DNA of 64,000 nt. Source: Gemmatimonadota bacterium. Its GTDB lineage: Bacteria > Gemmatimonadota > Gemmatimonadetes > Gemmatimonadales > Gemmatimonadaceae. Of this stretch, positions 29,095 through 38,755 are shown in pieces. Where the stretch lies: contig JAQBPY010000065.1 of the NCBI GenBank assembly GCA_028287285.1, positions 1-64,000 of the forward strand, given 5' to 3'. Below the pieces are notes generated by a model that saw only the letters and a program-made list of their open reading frames with translations, was not told the origin of the DNA and did not search any database. Every line of letters begins with the position of its first letter. Within the stretch, counting starts at the first letter, position 1. The position numbers and the translations under genes were made by a program.

Positions 29095-29299
29095 GGGGAA
29101 TCTGGGGTAAGTGCGATACTCGAACATCGTGCGAAGCCACCGGTGTGCGGCTTCACAGCCCTAGACACGGGAACGCCACGGAGGGTTGGGTCGCGGCCAG
29201 CCGCGGCGACTTGTATTCTTGGGTGATGGGTCCATGCCGGTGGCAGGTGCATTCGCCGGCCACCGTCATTTCACCGAGCCGCACACCGGAGATCTCTCA

Positions 29300-29689
29300 A
29301 TGAGCTGGCAGCCAGTTTTCCTCGGTACCGATGTGCCCGCGCCCAAGGGTGCGTATTCGCCGGCCGTGCGTGCCGGTGACTTCATCTATGTGTCGGGCCA
29401 GGTACCGCGCGACGCCATCTCGGGCGAGATCGTGGGGGACGACGTCAGGTCCCAGACGCGCCAGGTCCTGCGCAATGTGGAGCGAACACTCGCCGCAGCC
29501 GGTGCGACCCTCACGGACATCGTGTCGGTAACAGCCTATCTGTCCTCGTCGGATCTCTGGACGGACTTCAACGACGAGTACAAGTCGATCATGTCACCGC
29601 CATACCCCGCACGCACGGCGCTCGGCTGCGACTTGCGGGGCATTCTCGTGGAGATCACCGTCGTGGCGTACAAGCCGCTCCCAGGGTAG
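29300..29689 (+). CDS. RidA/YjgF family protein
   Basis: Start trimmed to MSWQPVFLGTDVPAPKGAYSPAVRAGDFIYVSGQVPRD...PPYPARTALGCDLRGILVEI. Confidence 0.93.
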   Translation: MSWQPVFLGTDVPAPKGAYSPAVRAGDFIYVSGQVPRDAISGEIVGDDVRSQTRQVLRNVERTLAAAGATLTDIVSVTAYLSSSDLWTDFNDEYKSIMSPPYPARTALGCDLRGILVEITVVAYKPLPG

Positions 29690-29789
29690 AGATCGCCTCC
29701 ACTATATAGCAACCGATTTCACATAAGAGTCTTCTCGGCGCGTCCTTTTTGACCTGAAGGAAGATCCTGGCGCCGAGACTGTCGTTCGG

Positions 29790-29810
29790 GGCACGAAGGA
29801 CGTGCCTTTT
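29790..29810 (+). terminator. Putative intrinsic terminator GGCACG-AAGGA-CGTGCC-TTTT
   Basis: 6-bp perfect stem followed by TTTT, downstream of the RidA gene. Confidence 0.45.
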
Positions 29811-29948
29811 GCTGCACCTCATGTGAAGGTCAGTTGCACCCCGGCCGCCCAGGAATCCAGCCAATGTGGCGCGGCGCGGGGCGGACTCGGCAATGGAAGA
29901 TGACAGGCGTCAACGCTTTCCGCCGTCCCATTGTCACAGGGGGCACGC

Positions 29949-30536
29949 ATGGAAACTGAAAGCCTTCCCCACCTGGAGCGAGCCGACTTGCTCCCAGACC
30001 AGCGCGCGCTCGTCGAGCGGGCGCGCCGGGGCGACCCATCAGCTCATCGTGCGCTGTATGAAGCCCATGTCGACCGGATCTTCCGCCTCACGTTCCGGCT
30101 CATTGGACGAGAGGACGCCGCTCGCGAGCTCACGCAGGACACGTTTGTCCGTGCGTTCGCCTCGATCAGCGGATTTCGTGGAGACGCCGCCTTCTCGACC
30201 TGGCTCCATACGATCGCGGTCTCGGTCACACTCAACGAAATAAAGCGGAGCAAGCGACAGCGGACGCGGGAAGCACCACTCGAGGAAGCGCTGATGGTCA
30301 CCAGATCGGCGCCTGAATCGGACCCCGTGATGCGGGAACGTCTCGCTGCTGCGGTCGCTGACCTCCCTGAAGGATGCCGGACGGTATTCATGATGCACGA
30401 CGCTGAAGGCTATACACACGAAGAAATCGCGACTGCGCTCGGCGTCACGCCGGGTACGTCGAAGGCGCAGCTGTTCCGTGCGCGAGGAAAGCTTCGCATC
30501 GCACTGGCGGATTTCGCCGAGGAATGGAAACCATGA
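29949..30536 (+). CDS. ECF-type RNA polymerase sigma factor
   Basis: about 195 aa; HRALYEAHVDRIFRLTFRLIGREDAARELTQDTFVRAFASI...TWLHTIAVSVTLNEIKR...GYTHEEIATALGVTPGTSKAQLFRARGKLR. Confidence 0.93.
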   Translation: METESLPHLERADLLPDQRALVERARRGDPSAHRALYEAHVDRIFRLTFRLIGREDAARELTQDTFVRAFASISGFRGDAAFSTWLHTIAVSVTLNEIKRSKRQRTREAPLEEALMVTRSAPESDPVMRERLAAAVADLPEGCRTVFMMHDAEGYTHEEIATALGVTPGTSKAQLFRARGKLRIALADFAEEWKP

Positions 30537-31240
30537 TGGATCATCCGGATTTTGGTGAGGACGCTGACGTCGAGCTTCCGGGGGACGAACAGTTCGACGC
30601 GTGGGTCAGCGCACGGGCGCGCTCACTCAACGTGCCGCCGGCGACGCCGCGCCTCGAGATGTGGGATGCAATCGCCTCCACGCAGAAAACGTCGGCAATT
30701 GCGCAGACGGGTGGAATTGCCGGAGTGCTTCCCTTCCGCATCTCACGGCGGTTCCTCCCGGTTGCCATCGCCGCTGCGCTGCTCCTCGGCGTGGGAATAG
30801 ATCGTGTGTTGCAACACGAGGCGATCGTTGTTCCACCGCCGGTCGCGTCACAGCCTGTTCCCCCTGCGGATCCATCACGCCTTTATCACATGGCCGCGGT
30901 TCAGACGCTCAGTCAGGCCGAAGCGCTCCTTACGGCGTTTCGTGCGAGCGACGTCGCCGTGCACGACCCCGCCGCTGCTCGCCAGCTCGGTGCGTGGGGC
31001 CGCGACGTCCTGAGCAGCACGCGCCTGCTCATCGATTCTCCAGCGGGTGCCGATCCACAGCTTCGCCCTTTGCTCAATGATCTCGAGCTCGTACTCGTGC
31101 AGGTCATCAGCTTGTCCGGCGCTCCGTTGGATTCGAGCGACCGCAAGCTGATCGACCAGACCCTCCACGATCGCGACCTCCTTCCACGCATACGCACCGC
31201 GGTTCCCGCCGGCATCGGCGGCACCGCTTCAGACGAATGA
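30533..31240 (+). CDS. single-pass membrane protein, candidate anti-sigma factor
   Basis: ATGA overlap with the ECF sigma stop; one TM (RFLPVAIAAALLLGVGIDRVL) with soluble segments on both sides. Confidence 0.65.
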   Translation: MMDHPDFGEDADVELPGDEQFDAWVSARARSLNVPPATPRLEMWDAIASTQKTSAIAQTGGIAGVLPFRISRRFLPVAIAAALLLGVGIDRVLQHEAIVVPPPVASQPVPPADPSRLYHMAAVQTLSQAEALLTAFRASDVAVHDPAAARQLGAWGRDVLSSTRLLIDSPAGADPQLRPLLNDLELVLVQVISLSGAPLDSSDRKLIDQTLHDRDLLPRIRTAVPAGIGGTASDE

Positions 31241-31251
31241 GGAGTACCTCA

Positions 31252-32619
31252 ATGTTCAGACGTCTTGTCATGGTGAGCGCAGTTGCGCTCCCTGCACTGC
31301 TCGTCAGCTCCACCGGCGTTTCCGCACGGAACGTTTCTTCCATCTCGACGCATGCGCCGGCGCCGTGGGCGGACAATGACCCGGCGGACTCGCTGTATCG
31401 CGTGGCCCGCGAAGCGCTCAACCGCAATCAACTGACCCGTGCGGCCGAGTTGTTTGCGGACATCGGAAGAAAGTATCCGAAGTCCGCATACGTGGCGGAC
31501 GCGCTGTACTACCGCGCCTTTGCGCTCTATCGCATGGGGGGCGAAGATGACCTGCGCCAGGCGCTCACGTCGCTCAATACCCAGCTGTCTCGGTATCCAA
31601 AGGCGAATACGGCGGGTGATGCGGAGGAGTTGCGGGTCCGCATTCGGGGCGCCCTGGCGAAACGCGGGGACGCCGAATCCGCGGCACTCGTATCTGAAGC
31701 CGCCCAGGACTCGACGCCGTGTGCGCGCGGCGCGGTGCGTGACGACGACAACGACGTGCGTGTCGCGGCCATGAATGCGCTCCTGCAGATGGACTCCGAG
31801 AGCGCGATGCCGATCATCAAGCAGGTATTGCAGAAGCGCGATGGGTGCACGGCGGTGTTGCGCAAGAAGGCAGTATTCCTCCTCTCGCAGAAGCGTTCCA
31901 GCGAGACCGAATCGGTGCTCAGCGACGTCATCCGCAACGATCCGAGCAGGCAGGTCCGCGAGGATGCCGTGTTCTGGATGGGCCAGATTCACTCGGACCG
32001 CGCTGCGGCCCTCCTCGAGGACATTGCGACCTCCTCGCCGGATATCGCATTGCGCGAAAAGGCCATTTTTTCCCTTAGCCAGCAGAATTCAGCTCGCAGC
32101 GCAGCCCTCATGCGCCGTGTTGCCGAGAGCGACGACACACCCCGCAGGGTGCGCGAGAATGCGATCTTCCAGCTCGGCCAGCACCGGTCCACGGAAAACG
32201 CGGAGTATCTGCGCTCACTCTTTGCCAAGCTCGGAAGGGGAAACGAGGACCTTCGCAAGAACGTGCTCTTTTCGCTCTCGCAGATGCGCGGCGTGGGCAA
32301 CGAGAAATGGCTCGTGAATGTCGCGCTGGACGGATCGCAGAGTGTCGAGGTTCGCAAGCAGGCACTGTGGACGGCAGGCCAGGCCGGCGCTTCGTCAACG
32401 GACCTGATTGGCATCTATGATCGGATAACGGATGCGCCCGTAAAGGAGCAGCTCATCTGGGTATTGTCCGAAGCTCGGGAGAAGGCGGCCTCCGACAAGC
32501 TCGTGGAGATTGCGACCAGGGACAAGGATCCCGAGATGCGCAAGAAAGCGCTCTTCTGGCTCGGGCAGAAGAATGATCCGCGCGTGAAGCAGATCATCCT
32601 GGACATCCTCAAGGATTGA
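31252..32619 (+). CDS. secreted HEAT-repeat protein (HEAT-1)
   Basis: ORF 31237..32619; GAGGAG 5' of ATG 31252; signal peptide MFRRLVMVSAVALPALLVSSTGVSA; repeats such as REDAVFWMGQIHSDRAAALLEDI and RKKALFWLGQKNDPRVKQIILDI. Confidence 0.85.
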   Translation: MFRRLVMVSAVALPALLVSSTGVSARNVSSISTHAPAPWADNDPADSLYRVAREALNRNQLTRAAELFADIGRKYPKSAYVADALYYRAFALYRMGGEDDLRQALTSLNTQLSRYPKANTAGDAEELRVRIRGALAKRGDAESAALVSEAAQDSTPCARGAVRDDDNDVRVAAMNALLQMDSESAMPIIKQVLQKRDGCTAVLRKKAVFLLSQKRSSETESVLSDVIRNDPSRQVREDAVFWMGQIHSDRAAALLEDIATSSPDIALREKAIFSLSQQNSARSAALMRRVAESDDTPRRVRENAIFQLGQHRSTENAEYLRSLFAKLGRGNEDLRKNVLFSLSQMRGVGNEKWLVNVALDGSQSVEVRKQALWTAGQAGASSTDLIGIYDRITDAPVKEQLIWVLSEAREKAASDKLVEIATRDKDPEMRKKALFWLGQKNDPRVKQIILDILKD

Positions 32620-33689
32620 TGCACATGCGTCTCGCATTCGGACTGCTCGTGGTGGCCGCGCCGCTCATGGCGCAGACGCCGCTGGCCGCGCGGATCGCGC
32701 AGGCACCCGATGGCGTCGTCCGCATGCAGTTCGATGCGCGCCCCGGCGTCTGCGGCGATGGACGCGACCGTATTTCCTTCCGGCATTCGACCTTCGGCGA
32801 CCACTTCGAATCATACGGACGTTGGAGCGACGACAGCTGTCTTGCCGGGCCGTTACGCGTCACGCTCTCCGTCGCGGGCAACCGCGTGACACGTGTGCAG
32901 ACGCAGGTTGGTGGCAGATGGAACACCACCGGCGACCGCGTCACGGATCTTGGCATTGTCTCGCCGCGCGAGGCGTCGGCATACTTTTTTTCCCTCGTGG
33001 CGCGCTCGGATGCACTTCGCGACAGGAATTACACGCTTCTCCCCGCGGTGCTTGCCGACGACGTCGTCGTCATTTCACCACTGCTCGGCATTGCGCGTGA
33101 CGACTCGAGGACGATGGATACGCGCCGTCAAGCGGTGCACTTCCTCGGGATGTTCGGTGACGCGAGTGTGATCCCCGCGCTCGTGTCCTTTGCCAACGAA
33201 GATGACCGCCGCGACGCGGCAGGCCTCGCAGGCTCGGCCATTGCTGCGCTTTCGCAACTCGAGTCCGGAGCAGGCATTCCCGCACTGATCGAGCTTGCGC
33301 GCAAGGGGCCCCAGGGCACACGAAAGAATGCGGTATTCTGGTTGGGTCAGTGCGGAGATCCGCGCGCGCTCCGAACGCTACGCACAATCATCTCGGACGG
33401 CGACGAAAACATCGAGGTCCGAAAAAACGCCATTTTTTCTCTTGGCCAGAGCGAAGAAACGCCAACGCGCGACCTTGCGTTGCTCTATGGTGACCTCGGC
33501 GACAGGGCACTCAAGGAGCAGGCGATCTTTGCGCTCTCACAACGCAATGATAACGCGGCGACGGATGCACTCATCCGAATCGCTCGTGACGACCGCGACA
33601 AGTCCATGCGCGGAAAAGCAATCTTCTGGCTCGGACAGAAGCACGATCCTCGAGCGACAAAGCTCATCAGTGACCTCATCCTGAAATGA
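32616..33689 (+). CDS. secreted HEAT-repeat protein (HEAT-2)
   Basis: 357 aa; signal peptide MRLAFGLLVVAAPLMAQ; RKNAVFWLGQCGDPRALRTL, RGKAIFWLGQKHDPRATKLISDLILK; start/stop overlap with HEAT-1 (TTGATG). Confidence 0.85.
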   Translation: MMHMRLAFGLLVVAAPLMAQTPLAARIAQAPDGVVRMQFDARPGVCGDGRDRISFRHSTFGDHFESYGRWSDDSCLAGPLRVTLSVAGNRVTRVQTQVGGRWNTTGDRVTDLGIVSPREASAYFFSLVARSDALRDRNYTLLPAVLADDVVVISPLLGIARDDSRTMDTRRQAVHFLGMFGDASVIPALVSFANEDDRRDAAGLAGSAIAALSQLESGAGIPALIELARKGPQGTRKNAVFWLGQCGDPRALRTLRTIISDGDENIEVRKNAIFSLGQSEETPTRDLALLYGDLGDRALKEQAIFALSQRNDNAATDALIRIARDDRDKSMRGKAIFWLGQKHDPRATKLISDLILK

Positions 33690-34456
33690 TCATGCGCGCA
33701 TCCTGCCTCATGGTACTCGCAGCCGTCGCCCTGCCGCTCGGCGCGCAATCGCTCGCCGGCCGCGTTGCCGCCGAACGCAATGGGACCGTCATGTTCCAGT
33801 TTGCCGCTCGCGCCGGTGTTTGTGGTGACGGCTACAGCTTCATCCGTCATGGACGAACATTCTTCGGCTCGTACTCCGACGCAAATCGTTACGGTGATTG
33901 CACGACAGGCCCCGTGCTCGTTCGCCTCACGCTCAGCGACGGCGTCGTCGAACGGGTCCAGACCTGGGTCGGCCCTGTTCGGGCTCATGACGCGAAGTCC
34001 ATTGGGGTGGTGCCGGCCAGGGAAGCCGCCGACTATCTGTTGAGCATTGCCATGCAGGTGAACGGCCGGACAGGCAGCAACGCACTCCTGCCCGCCATCC
34101 TTGCCGACAGCGCTGTTGTCTGGCCGCAGTTGCTGCGCATCGCGCGCGACTCGGAGACACGCTCACGCTCGCTGCGCATCGACGCCATGCATTGGCTCTC
34201 TCGATTTGCCGCCGGAGCGACGACGGGCCGGCCGAACACTCCGTGGATCGACGACGGCGACGACGAGTACGACAAGATAAAGGAGAATGCCGTTTTCGTG
34301 CTGTCGCAGATGCGGGATGACACCAGAATTCCGGCGCTCATCGACGTGGCACGCAAGAACGCCGACGCGCATGTCCGCGGCAGTGCGCTGTTCTGGCTTG
34401 GCCAGACAGGTGACTCGCGCGCCATCGACCTGTTCGAGTCGATTCTTCGCGGCTAG
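33686..34456 (+). CDS. secreted HEAT-repeat protein (HEAT-3)
   Basis: 256 aa; signal peptide MRASCLMVLAAVALPLGAQ; RGSALFWLGQTGDSRAIDLFESILRG; ATGA overlap with HEAT-2. Confidence 0.83.
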   Translation: MIMRASCLMVLAAVALPLGAQSLAGRVAAERNGTVMFQFAARAGVCGDGYSFIRHGRTFFGSYSDANRYGDCTTGPVLVRLTLSDGVVERVQTWVGPVRAHDAKSIGVVPAREAADYLLSIAMQVNGRTGSNALLPAILADSAVVWPQLLRIARDSETRSRSLRIDAMHWLSRFAAGATTGRPNTPWIDDGDDEYDKIKENAVFVLSQMRDDTRIPALIDVARKNADAHVRGSALFWLGQTGDSRAIDLFESILRG

Positions 34457-34485
34457 CCTTACCCGGCCCTTGGGACAAACGAAAA

Positions 34486-34514
34486 GACCCGCTCTCCATG
34501 CCGACGAGCGGGTC
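34486..34514. terminator. Hairpin GACCCGCTC...GAGCGGGTC downstream of the HEAT operon
   Basis: 9-bp perfect stem, 11-nt loop, 30 bp after the HEAT-3 stop; no long T tract. Confidence 0.45.
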
Positions 34515-34571
34515 CTTCGATTCGCTGCGCTCAGGACGACAGCATGCTGTTACAACTTGTGTAACATCCCA

Positions 34572-34787
34572 CTAGTAGTAGCGATAGTCGAACACGCCAC
34601 CAGGACCGGGTGCAGTAGCCGCACGATGGAGCATGTTCCGTGACGACGACTGGTAGTGCATCATGTCGAAGCGGCCTGCTGGCTGCTTCACCGGCGTGGG
34701 AACGAATGCGCCTGTTCCCACTGACGAACATGCCGAGAGAAGTGCCGAGCCGGCAACTGCGAGTACAAGTGCGAGACGACGTTTCAT
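34572..34787 (-). CDS. small lipoprotein
   Basis: MKRRLALVLAVAGSALLSACSSVGTGAF lipobox; 71 aa. Confidence 0.65.
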   Translation of the reverse strand: MKRRLALVLAVAGSALLSACSSVGTGAFVPTPVKQPAGRFDMMHYQSSSRNMLHRAATAPGPGGVFDYRYY

Positions 34788-34859
34788 CTGCTCACCTCGT
34801 TGGCGTGGCCGTGCCGATGGATGCGCAACCCCGACGGGGGGACTGCTCGTCACGAATGG

Positions 34860-34884
34860 TACTACAATCTGTATACAGATAGTA
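34860..34884. promoter_or_regulatory. Palindromic candidate operator TACTACAATCTGTATACAGATAGTA
   Basis: 14-bp perfect palindrome ATCTGTATACAGAT (34867-34880), 80-93 bp upstream of the small lipoprotein start. Confidence 0.5.
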
Positions 34885-34938
34885 TGCCGCCGACATCCGA
34901 TTTACGCGAGGGGTCCTGACAAGTTCAGGTGCCGGACT

Positions 34939-37900
34939 CTACGGTTGCTGCACCTGCACATTCTGTCCGCTCCCCGGCTTCACGACGGGCTTGGGTTTGT
35001 CCGAGAACGTAACAGGATTTCCAAACTGCCACTGGCTGTGCTCGCGACTTTCCTTCGGCGTTGCCACCATGTTCTTGAGCATCGGAAACAGCTCCTTCTG
35101 CGACGGAGTCACCAGTGAATCGGCGATCTCCGGCTGCTCCCAGAAAATCTTCCAGTACGCCTTGCTCGCCGTCTGAACACTGTCCAGCTCGGCCTTGCCT
35201 GCACCACCACGCCCCTGCGCGAGGAACTGGCCGAGCGGCGCGTAGACGCCGCGCACCCGCGCCGAGAACACCGAGTCTGCCCTGCGCAGGTCCCTGATCT
35301 GCCCTGCGCTCAGAAAGAGCGAGTCACTCTCGAGAATGAGCGCCTTGAATATGCTGGACGTATTGGACAGGTAAAATGCCGCGAGCGAATCGGCCGATCG
35401 GCGCTGCCAGCCAGAATCAACCCGAATGGGCTCCACCGCGCGACGCAGCTGCTGCAAGTCGTAATTCGTGGAAAGCTGGAAGGAGAAATCCATGACCAGC
35501 CGGAACGGGTTCAACGCGAGGTTGCGATTGGGTCGCGTGTCCGCAAAGCGGGGGTTCACGTCGTACTTGAACCGGTTGGCGCTTGCGTCAAAACCACGCG
35601 GTACGAGCAGCACCGGATCGACGTACGAGGGCGAGCCCCATCCGTGGAGGCTTTCACTTCCGTGAACGAGCTGATCGACGCCAGCGAGCACGTTCTGGAA
35701 GTAGATGTTGGGAGACACACGTCCATTCCACCGCGACGGCATGGGCGGGCGCCACTGGATGTTGAACGACTGCGTCCACGGTCCGCGACATCCATTGCGA
35801 TCCACGACCTTACCCAGATATTGGTTGAGGCAGCCCTTTGCCGTTGATGCGCCATTCGCAAGCAACGCACGAATCTGCGCGGCGACATTGACGTCGGTCT
35901 CATGAGCAGGGTCCGGCACGAACGCACGGTCCCCGCCACGGCCATCGCCGTTGACGTCGCCCTGGACTGTAGGGGTGAACGGCAACCCCGATTGGGCGCG
36001 GGCAAACATGGTAACGGCACCCGTGCTGGGCGTATAGAAGCCGCTTGTGAAAACGACCGCATGACGCGCGTCGTTCTGTCCAACAGACCACTCCTTGACG
36101 CGCGGATCACCGAAGCTTCCACCATCAAAGCCGCGGAACTCACGCTTGGTTGCCTGCAACGTGTAGTTCAGCGAGCCAAAGAACGAGGCATTCGCGCTGA
36201 ACTTGAACACGTCCGGCGCCAGGCCGAGATTCAGCTGCCCGCCGTATCCGCGCAGGTCGCTCGACCGCACTGCCACGCGCCCGTATTGATCGCTGCGCCG
36301 CGACTCTGACGCCGATACCGCTCCGGTTGCCGGATCAATTGATGCGGCGGACACGTACACGGGGCGATTTCCCTCCGACGCAAGCGACAACCGCTGCAGC
36401 GCGCTGAAGTTCGCGTCCACGATGCCCGGCTGCGACACGTCGTACGAGCCAAGAACACCGGCGCGAAGCAACCACGTTTTCCAGCTCGTATTCCAGTCGA
36501 GCGACGCACGCCAGCTGTGCGGCACGTCATAGTGCTTGTCGATCAACACCACCGAGGGCGCACTTTCCGCCAGCACTCCGCTGCCGTTGACGCACTGCGT
36601 TGGAATCGACGCAGGGTCATTCGCGAATCTCGTCCAGTCCGCGCTCGGCACCGCGGCACCAACGCACGAGAGCACGGATGTTCCGCCCGACAGCCCCGTG
36701 CCCGCCGAGGCATCGGCAAGAATATTTGGCCGCAAGAGGTCACGGAAATCGCCAATGCCGCCGCGAATGACACCGCTGGTGGTCCGATAGTAGCGACCGA
36801 CCGGCGTCTGACTCGAGCCGCTCCCATTTTCCTTGTCACGATTGTACGTGTAGGAAAACCCGATGCGCGGGCTCACGTGAATCTGCATCGGAGCCGCACC
36901 TGTCTGCACGCCGAGCGCTTGCTCGAGAGGACCATTGGCGGCCGGTGCGCTCATGAATCCGTCAGCCTCGACCCGCGCACCATACAGCATGCTGAAGAAC
37001 CGTGTCGGGCTCCACTGATGTGCGAGCGCGGCTGCTGAATTCCAGACGCTGCCTTCGCGAGCCGGTTGTGCAAGCGTGCGCGTAAAGCTTGCGGGATGAC
37101 CTGCCGCGAGATCGGCAATGGAGTTGTAGGTGAAGCTGCCAAGGCGGTTCTGCACACCGGTAGAGCTGGTGCCGTCCGCGCGCGCCCACAGTTGCGTCTT
37201 GAACCGGTGCCTGCGCCCACCCGCCATCCACGTCGTTTCGTTCGAGCCTTCCGCGGTCCACTTCGTGTCGTCCGTGGACAGATACGGCGCGCCGCCCAGC
37301 GTGATGCCGGTGATGTCGCTGCTGGCGTCGAGCGCGGACGAACGCACCAGTACATTCACACCGGGCAGCTCACGATACGGCGACACGTTCGTGCGGACCG
37401 CACTCGCGGCAAATCGCGATTCCGTGAGGATGCGCCGGCCCTCTCCAACGTAGTCGCCAAAGGTCAGCTGCCCACCAATGGTCTGCTCCTTCCGCTCGCC
37501 CGAGGCAGAGGGCGCAGCGAGTGGACCAAAGTTCAACGCTCCGTCGCGCGTGTAGCCCGCGTACGCCGTGAGTGCACGGGTGCGGAGCGTGTCGCGCGTA
37601 TCATCGAAGCGGGACAGGAAGCTCACCGCATCATGCACCCGGCTCGATGGCACGGACCGGCTGCCAACGGTAAGGCCAAGCGGGTTCGCAACCGCCACGA
37701 GGCGCGCAACCGAATCCGGTGATACGCCCGCGCGAAGGAGCGCGTCGGCATCGGCATCGAGCAGCGTGGCCGGGTCACTCGTGCTGCGACCGGCGTCGAC
37801 CGCAACGTTATATGTCGCCGCCTTCCGGATCATCTCGCCATTTGCCCCAAGGCTGCCGCGAACGCCACCGCTGCGCGCGCCAAGTGAGCGGCCGGTATTA

Positions 37901-38670
37901 TCGGTGAACTGCAATGCCTGCGGATCGAGCGTGAGAAATCCGCTGCGCCGCTGATAGGATCGGTCGCCGGGTCCGAGGCGGACGTCGATGTTCGCTCCGG
38001 CAAAACCGCCGCGCGTTGGATCGAACGTCGCGCCCGTCACGCGTGTCTGCGCGTTCGCCGCACGCGGAATCGCACCTGCGGAAAGCCCCATTCCATTGAG
38101 CGTGGTGAGGTTGGACTCCGCACCCGAGCCAAGGATGGACGGGCCAAACCCTGTCATCGTGACATTCGACATCAGACCTGCGATTGCATTCAGATCACCG
38201 GCTGCACTGGGCGGAATGGCGCCGTTCACTCCATCCTGCCACTTCTCCGATGATCCCGGCTCGAGATTCGTGGGACTGATGTTGTTTGTCGCGCGCACCG
38301 CCTTGTCAGCCACCACTTTCATCGCATCGAGCATCGTGACATCGCGCGAGAGGCTGAAGTCGGCCACGAACTCGCGCTCCGTGGTCTCGCGTGTCACCCG
38401 CCGGCGCACCGGCTTGAAGCCCTGCGCGGTAACGTAGATGAGGTAGTCGCCGGTGCCTTGCTCGAAGCGCATCTGATACCGGCCGCTGGAGTCGCTGGCG
38501 GTCTGTTGCGTGAGCCGGTCCGGCCCACGAGTGATCATGACGGTCGCCACGACTCCTCGGCTCGAATCATCGACGATGCGACCGCGAATGACGTCCGGTG
38601 CCTGCGCGGCGAGTGGGAAAACGCTGAAGGCCAACGTGGCGACGATGGCGAGTGAACGGTATTGGCTCAT
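34939..38670 (-). CDS. TonB-dependent receptor with carboxypeptidase-regulatory-like N-domain and C-terminal helical tail
   Basis: ORF 1262 aa, start trimmed to MSQYRSLAIVATLAFSVFPLAAQ; RGRIVDDSSRGVVATVMI...YQMRFEQGTGDYLIYVTAQGFKPVRRRV; plug/barrel features. Confidence 0.85.
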   Translation of the reverse strand: MSQYRSLAIVATLAFSVFPLAAQAPDVIRGRIVDDSSRGVVATVMITRGPDRLTQQTASDSSGRYQMRFEQGTGDYLIYVTAQGFKPVRRRVTRETTEREFVADFSLSRDVTMLDAMKVVADKAVRATNNISPTNLEPGSSEKWQDGVNGAIPPSAAGDLNAIAGLMSNVTMTGFGPSILGSGAESNLTTLNGMGLSAGAIPRAANAQTRVTGATFDPTRGGFAGANIDVRLGPGDRSYQRRSGFLTLDPQALQFTDNTGRSLGARSGGVRGSLGANGEMIRKAATYNVAVDAGRSTSDPATLLDADADALLRAGVSPDSVARLVAVANPLGLTVGSRSVPSSRVHDAVSFLSRFDDTRDTLRTRALTAYAGYTRDGALNFGPLAAPSASGERKEQTIGGQLTFGDYVGEGRRILTESRFAASAVRTNVSPYRELPGVNVLVRSSALDASSDITGITLGGAPYLSTDDTKWTAEGSNETTWMAGGRRHRFKTQLWARADGTSSTGVQNRLGSFTYNSIADLAAGHPASFTRTLAQPAREGSVWNSAAALAHQWSPTRFFSMLYGARVEADGFMSAPAANGPLEQALGVQTGAAPMQIHVSPRIGFSYTYNRDKENGSGSSQTPVGRYYRTTSGVIRGGIGDFRDLLRPNILADASAGTGLSGGTSVLSCVGAAVPSADWTRFANDPASIPTQCVNGSGVLAESAPSVVLIDKHYDVPHSWRASLDWNTSWKTWLLRAGVLGSYDVSQPGIVDANFSALQRLSLASEGNRPVYVSAASIDPATGAVSASESRRSDQYGRVAVRSSDLRGYGGQLNLGLAPDVFKFSANASFFGSLNYTLQATKREFRGFDGGSFGDPRVKEWSVGQNDARHAVVFTSGFYTPSTGAVTMFARAQSGLPFTPTVQGDVNGDGRGGDRAFVPDPAHETDVNVAAQIRALLANGASTAKGCLNQYLGKVVDRNGCRGPWTQSFNIQWRPPMPSRWNGRVSPNIYFQNVLAGVDQLVHGSESLHGWGSPSYVDPVLLVPRGFDASANRFKYDVNPRFADTRPNRNLALNPFRLVMDFSFQLSTNYDLQQLRRAVEPIRVDSGWQRRSADSLAAFYLSNTSSIFKALILESDSLFLSAGQIRDLRRADSVFSARVRGVYAPLGQFLAQGRGGAGKAELDSVQTASKAYWKIFWEQPEIADSLVTPSQKELFPMLKNMVATPKESREHSQWQFGNPVTFSDKPKPVVKPGSGQNVQVQQP

Positions 38671-38755
38671 GAGATGGGATGAAGCGGGTACGGGGTCAGG
38701 GAACAGCGATTGGACACCGTATGCCATCGGAGCGTTGTCCTTCGGGGTCTTTCAT

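Noticed and set aside
29734-29777. CTCGGCGC...GCGCCGAG inverted repeat after RidA as a structured RNA
   Set aside because: Single 8-bp stem with a 28-nt loop and no other support; a nearby intrinsic-terminator-like hairpin explains the region better.
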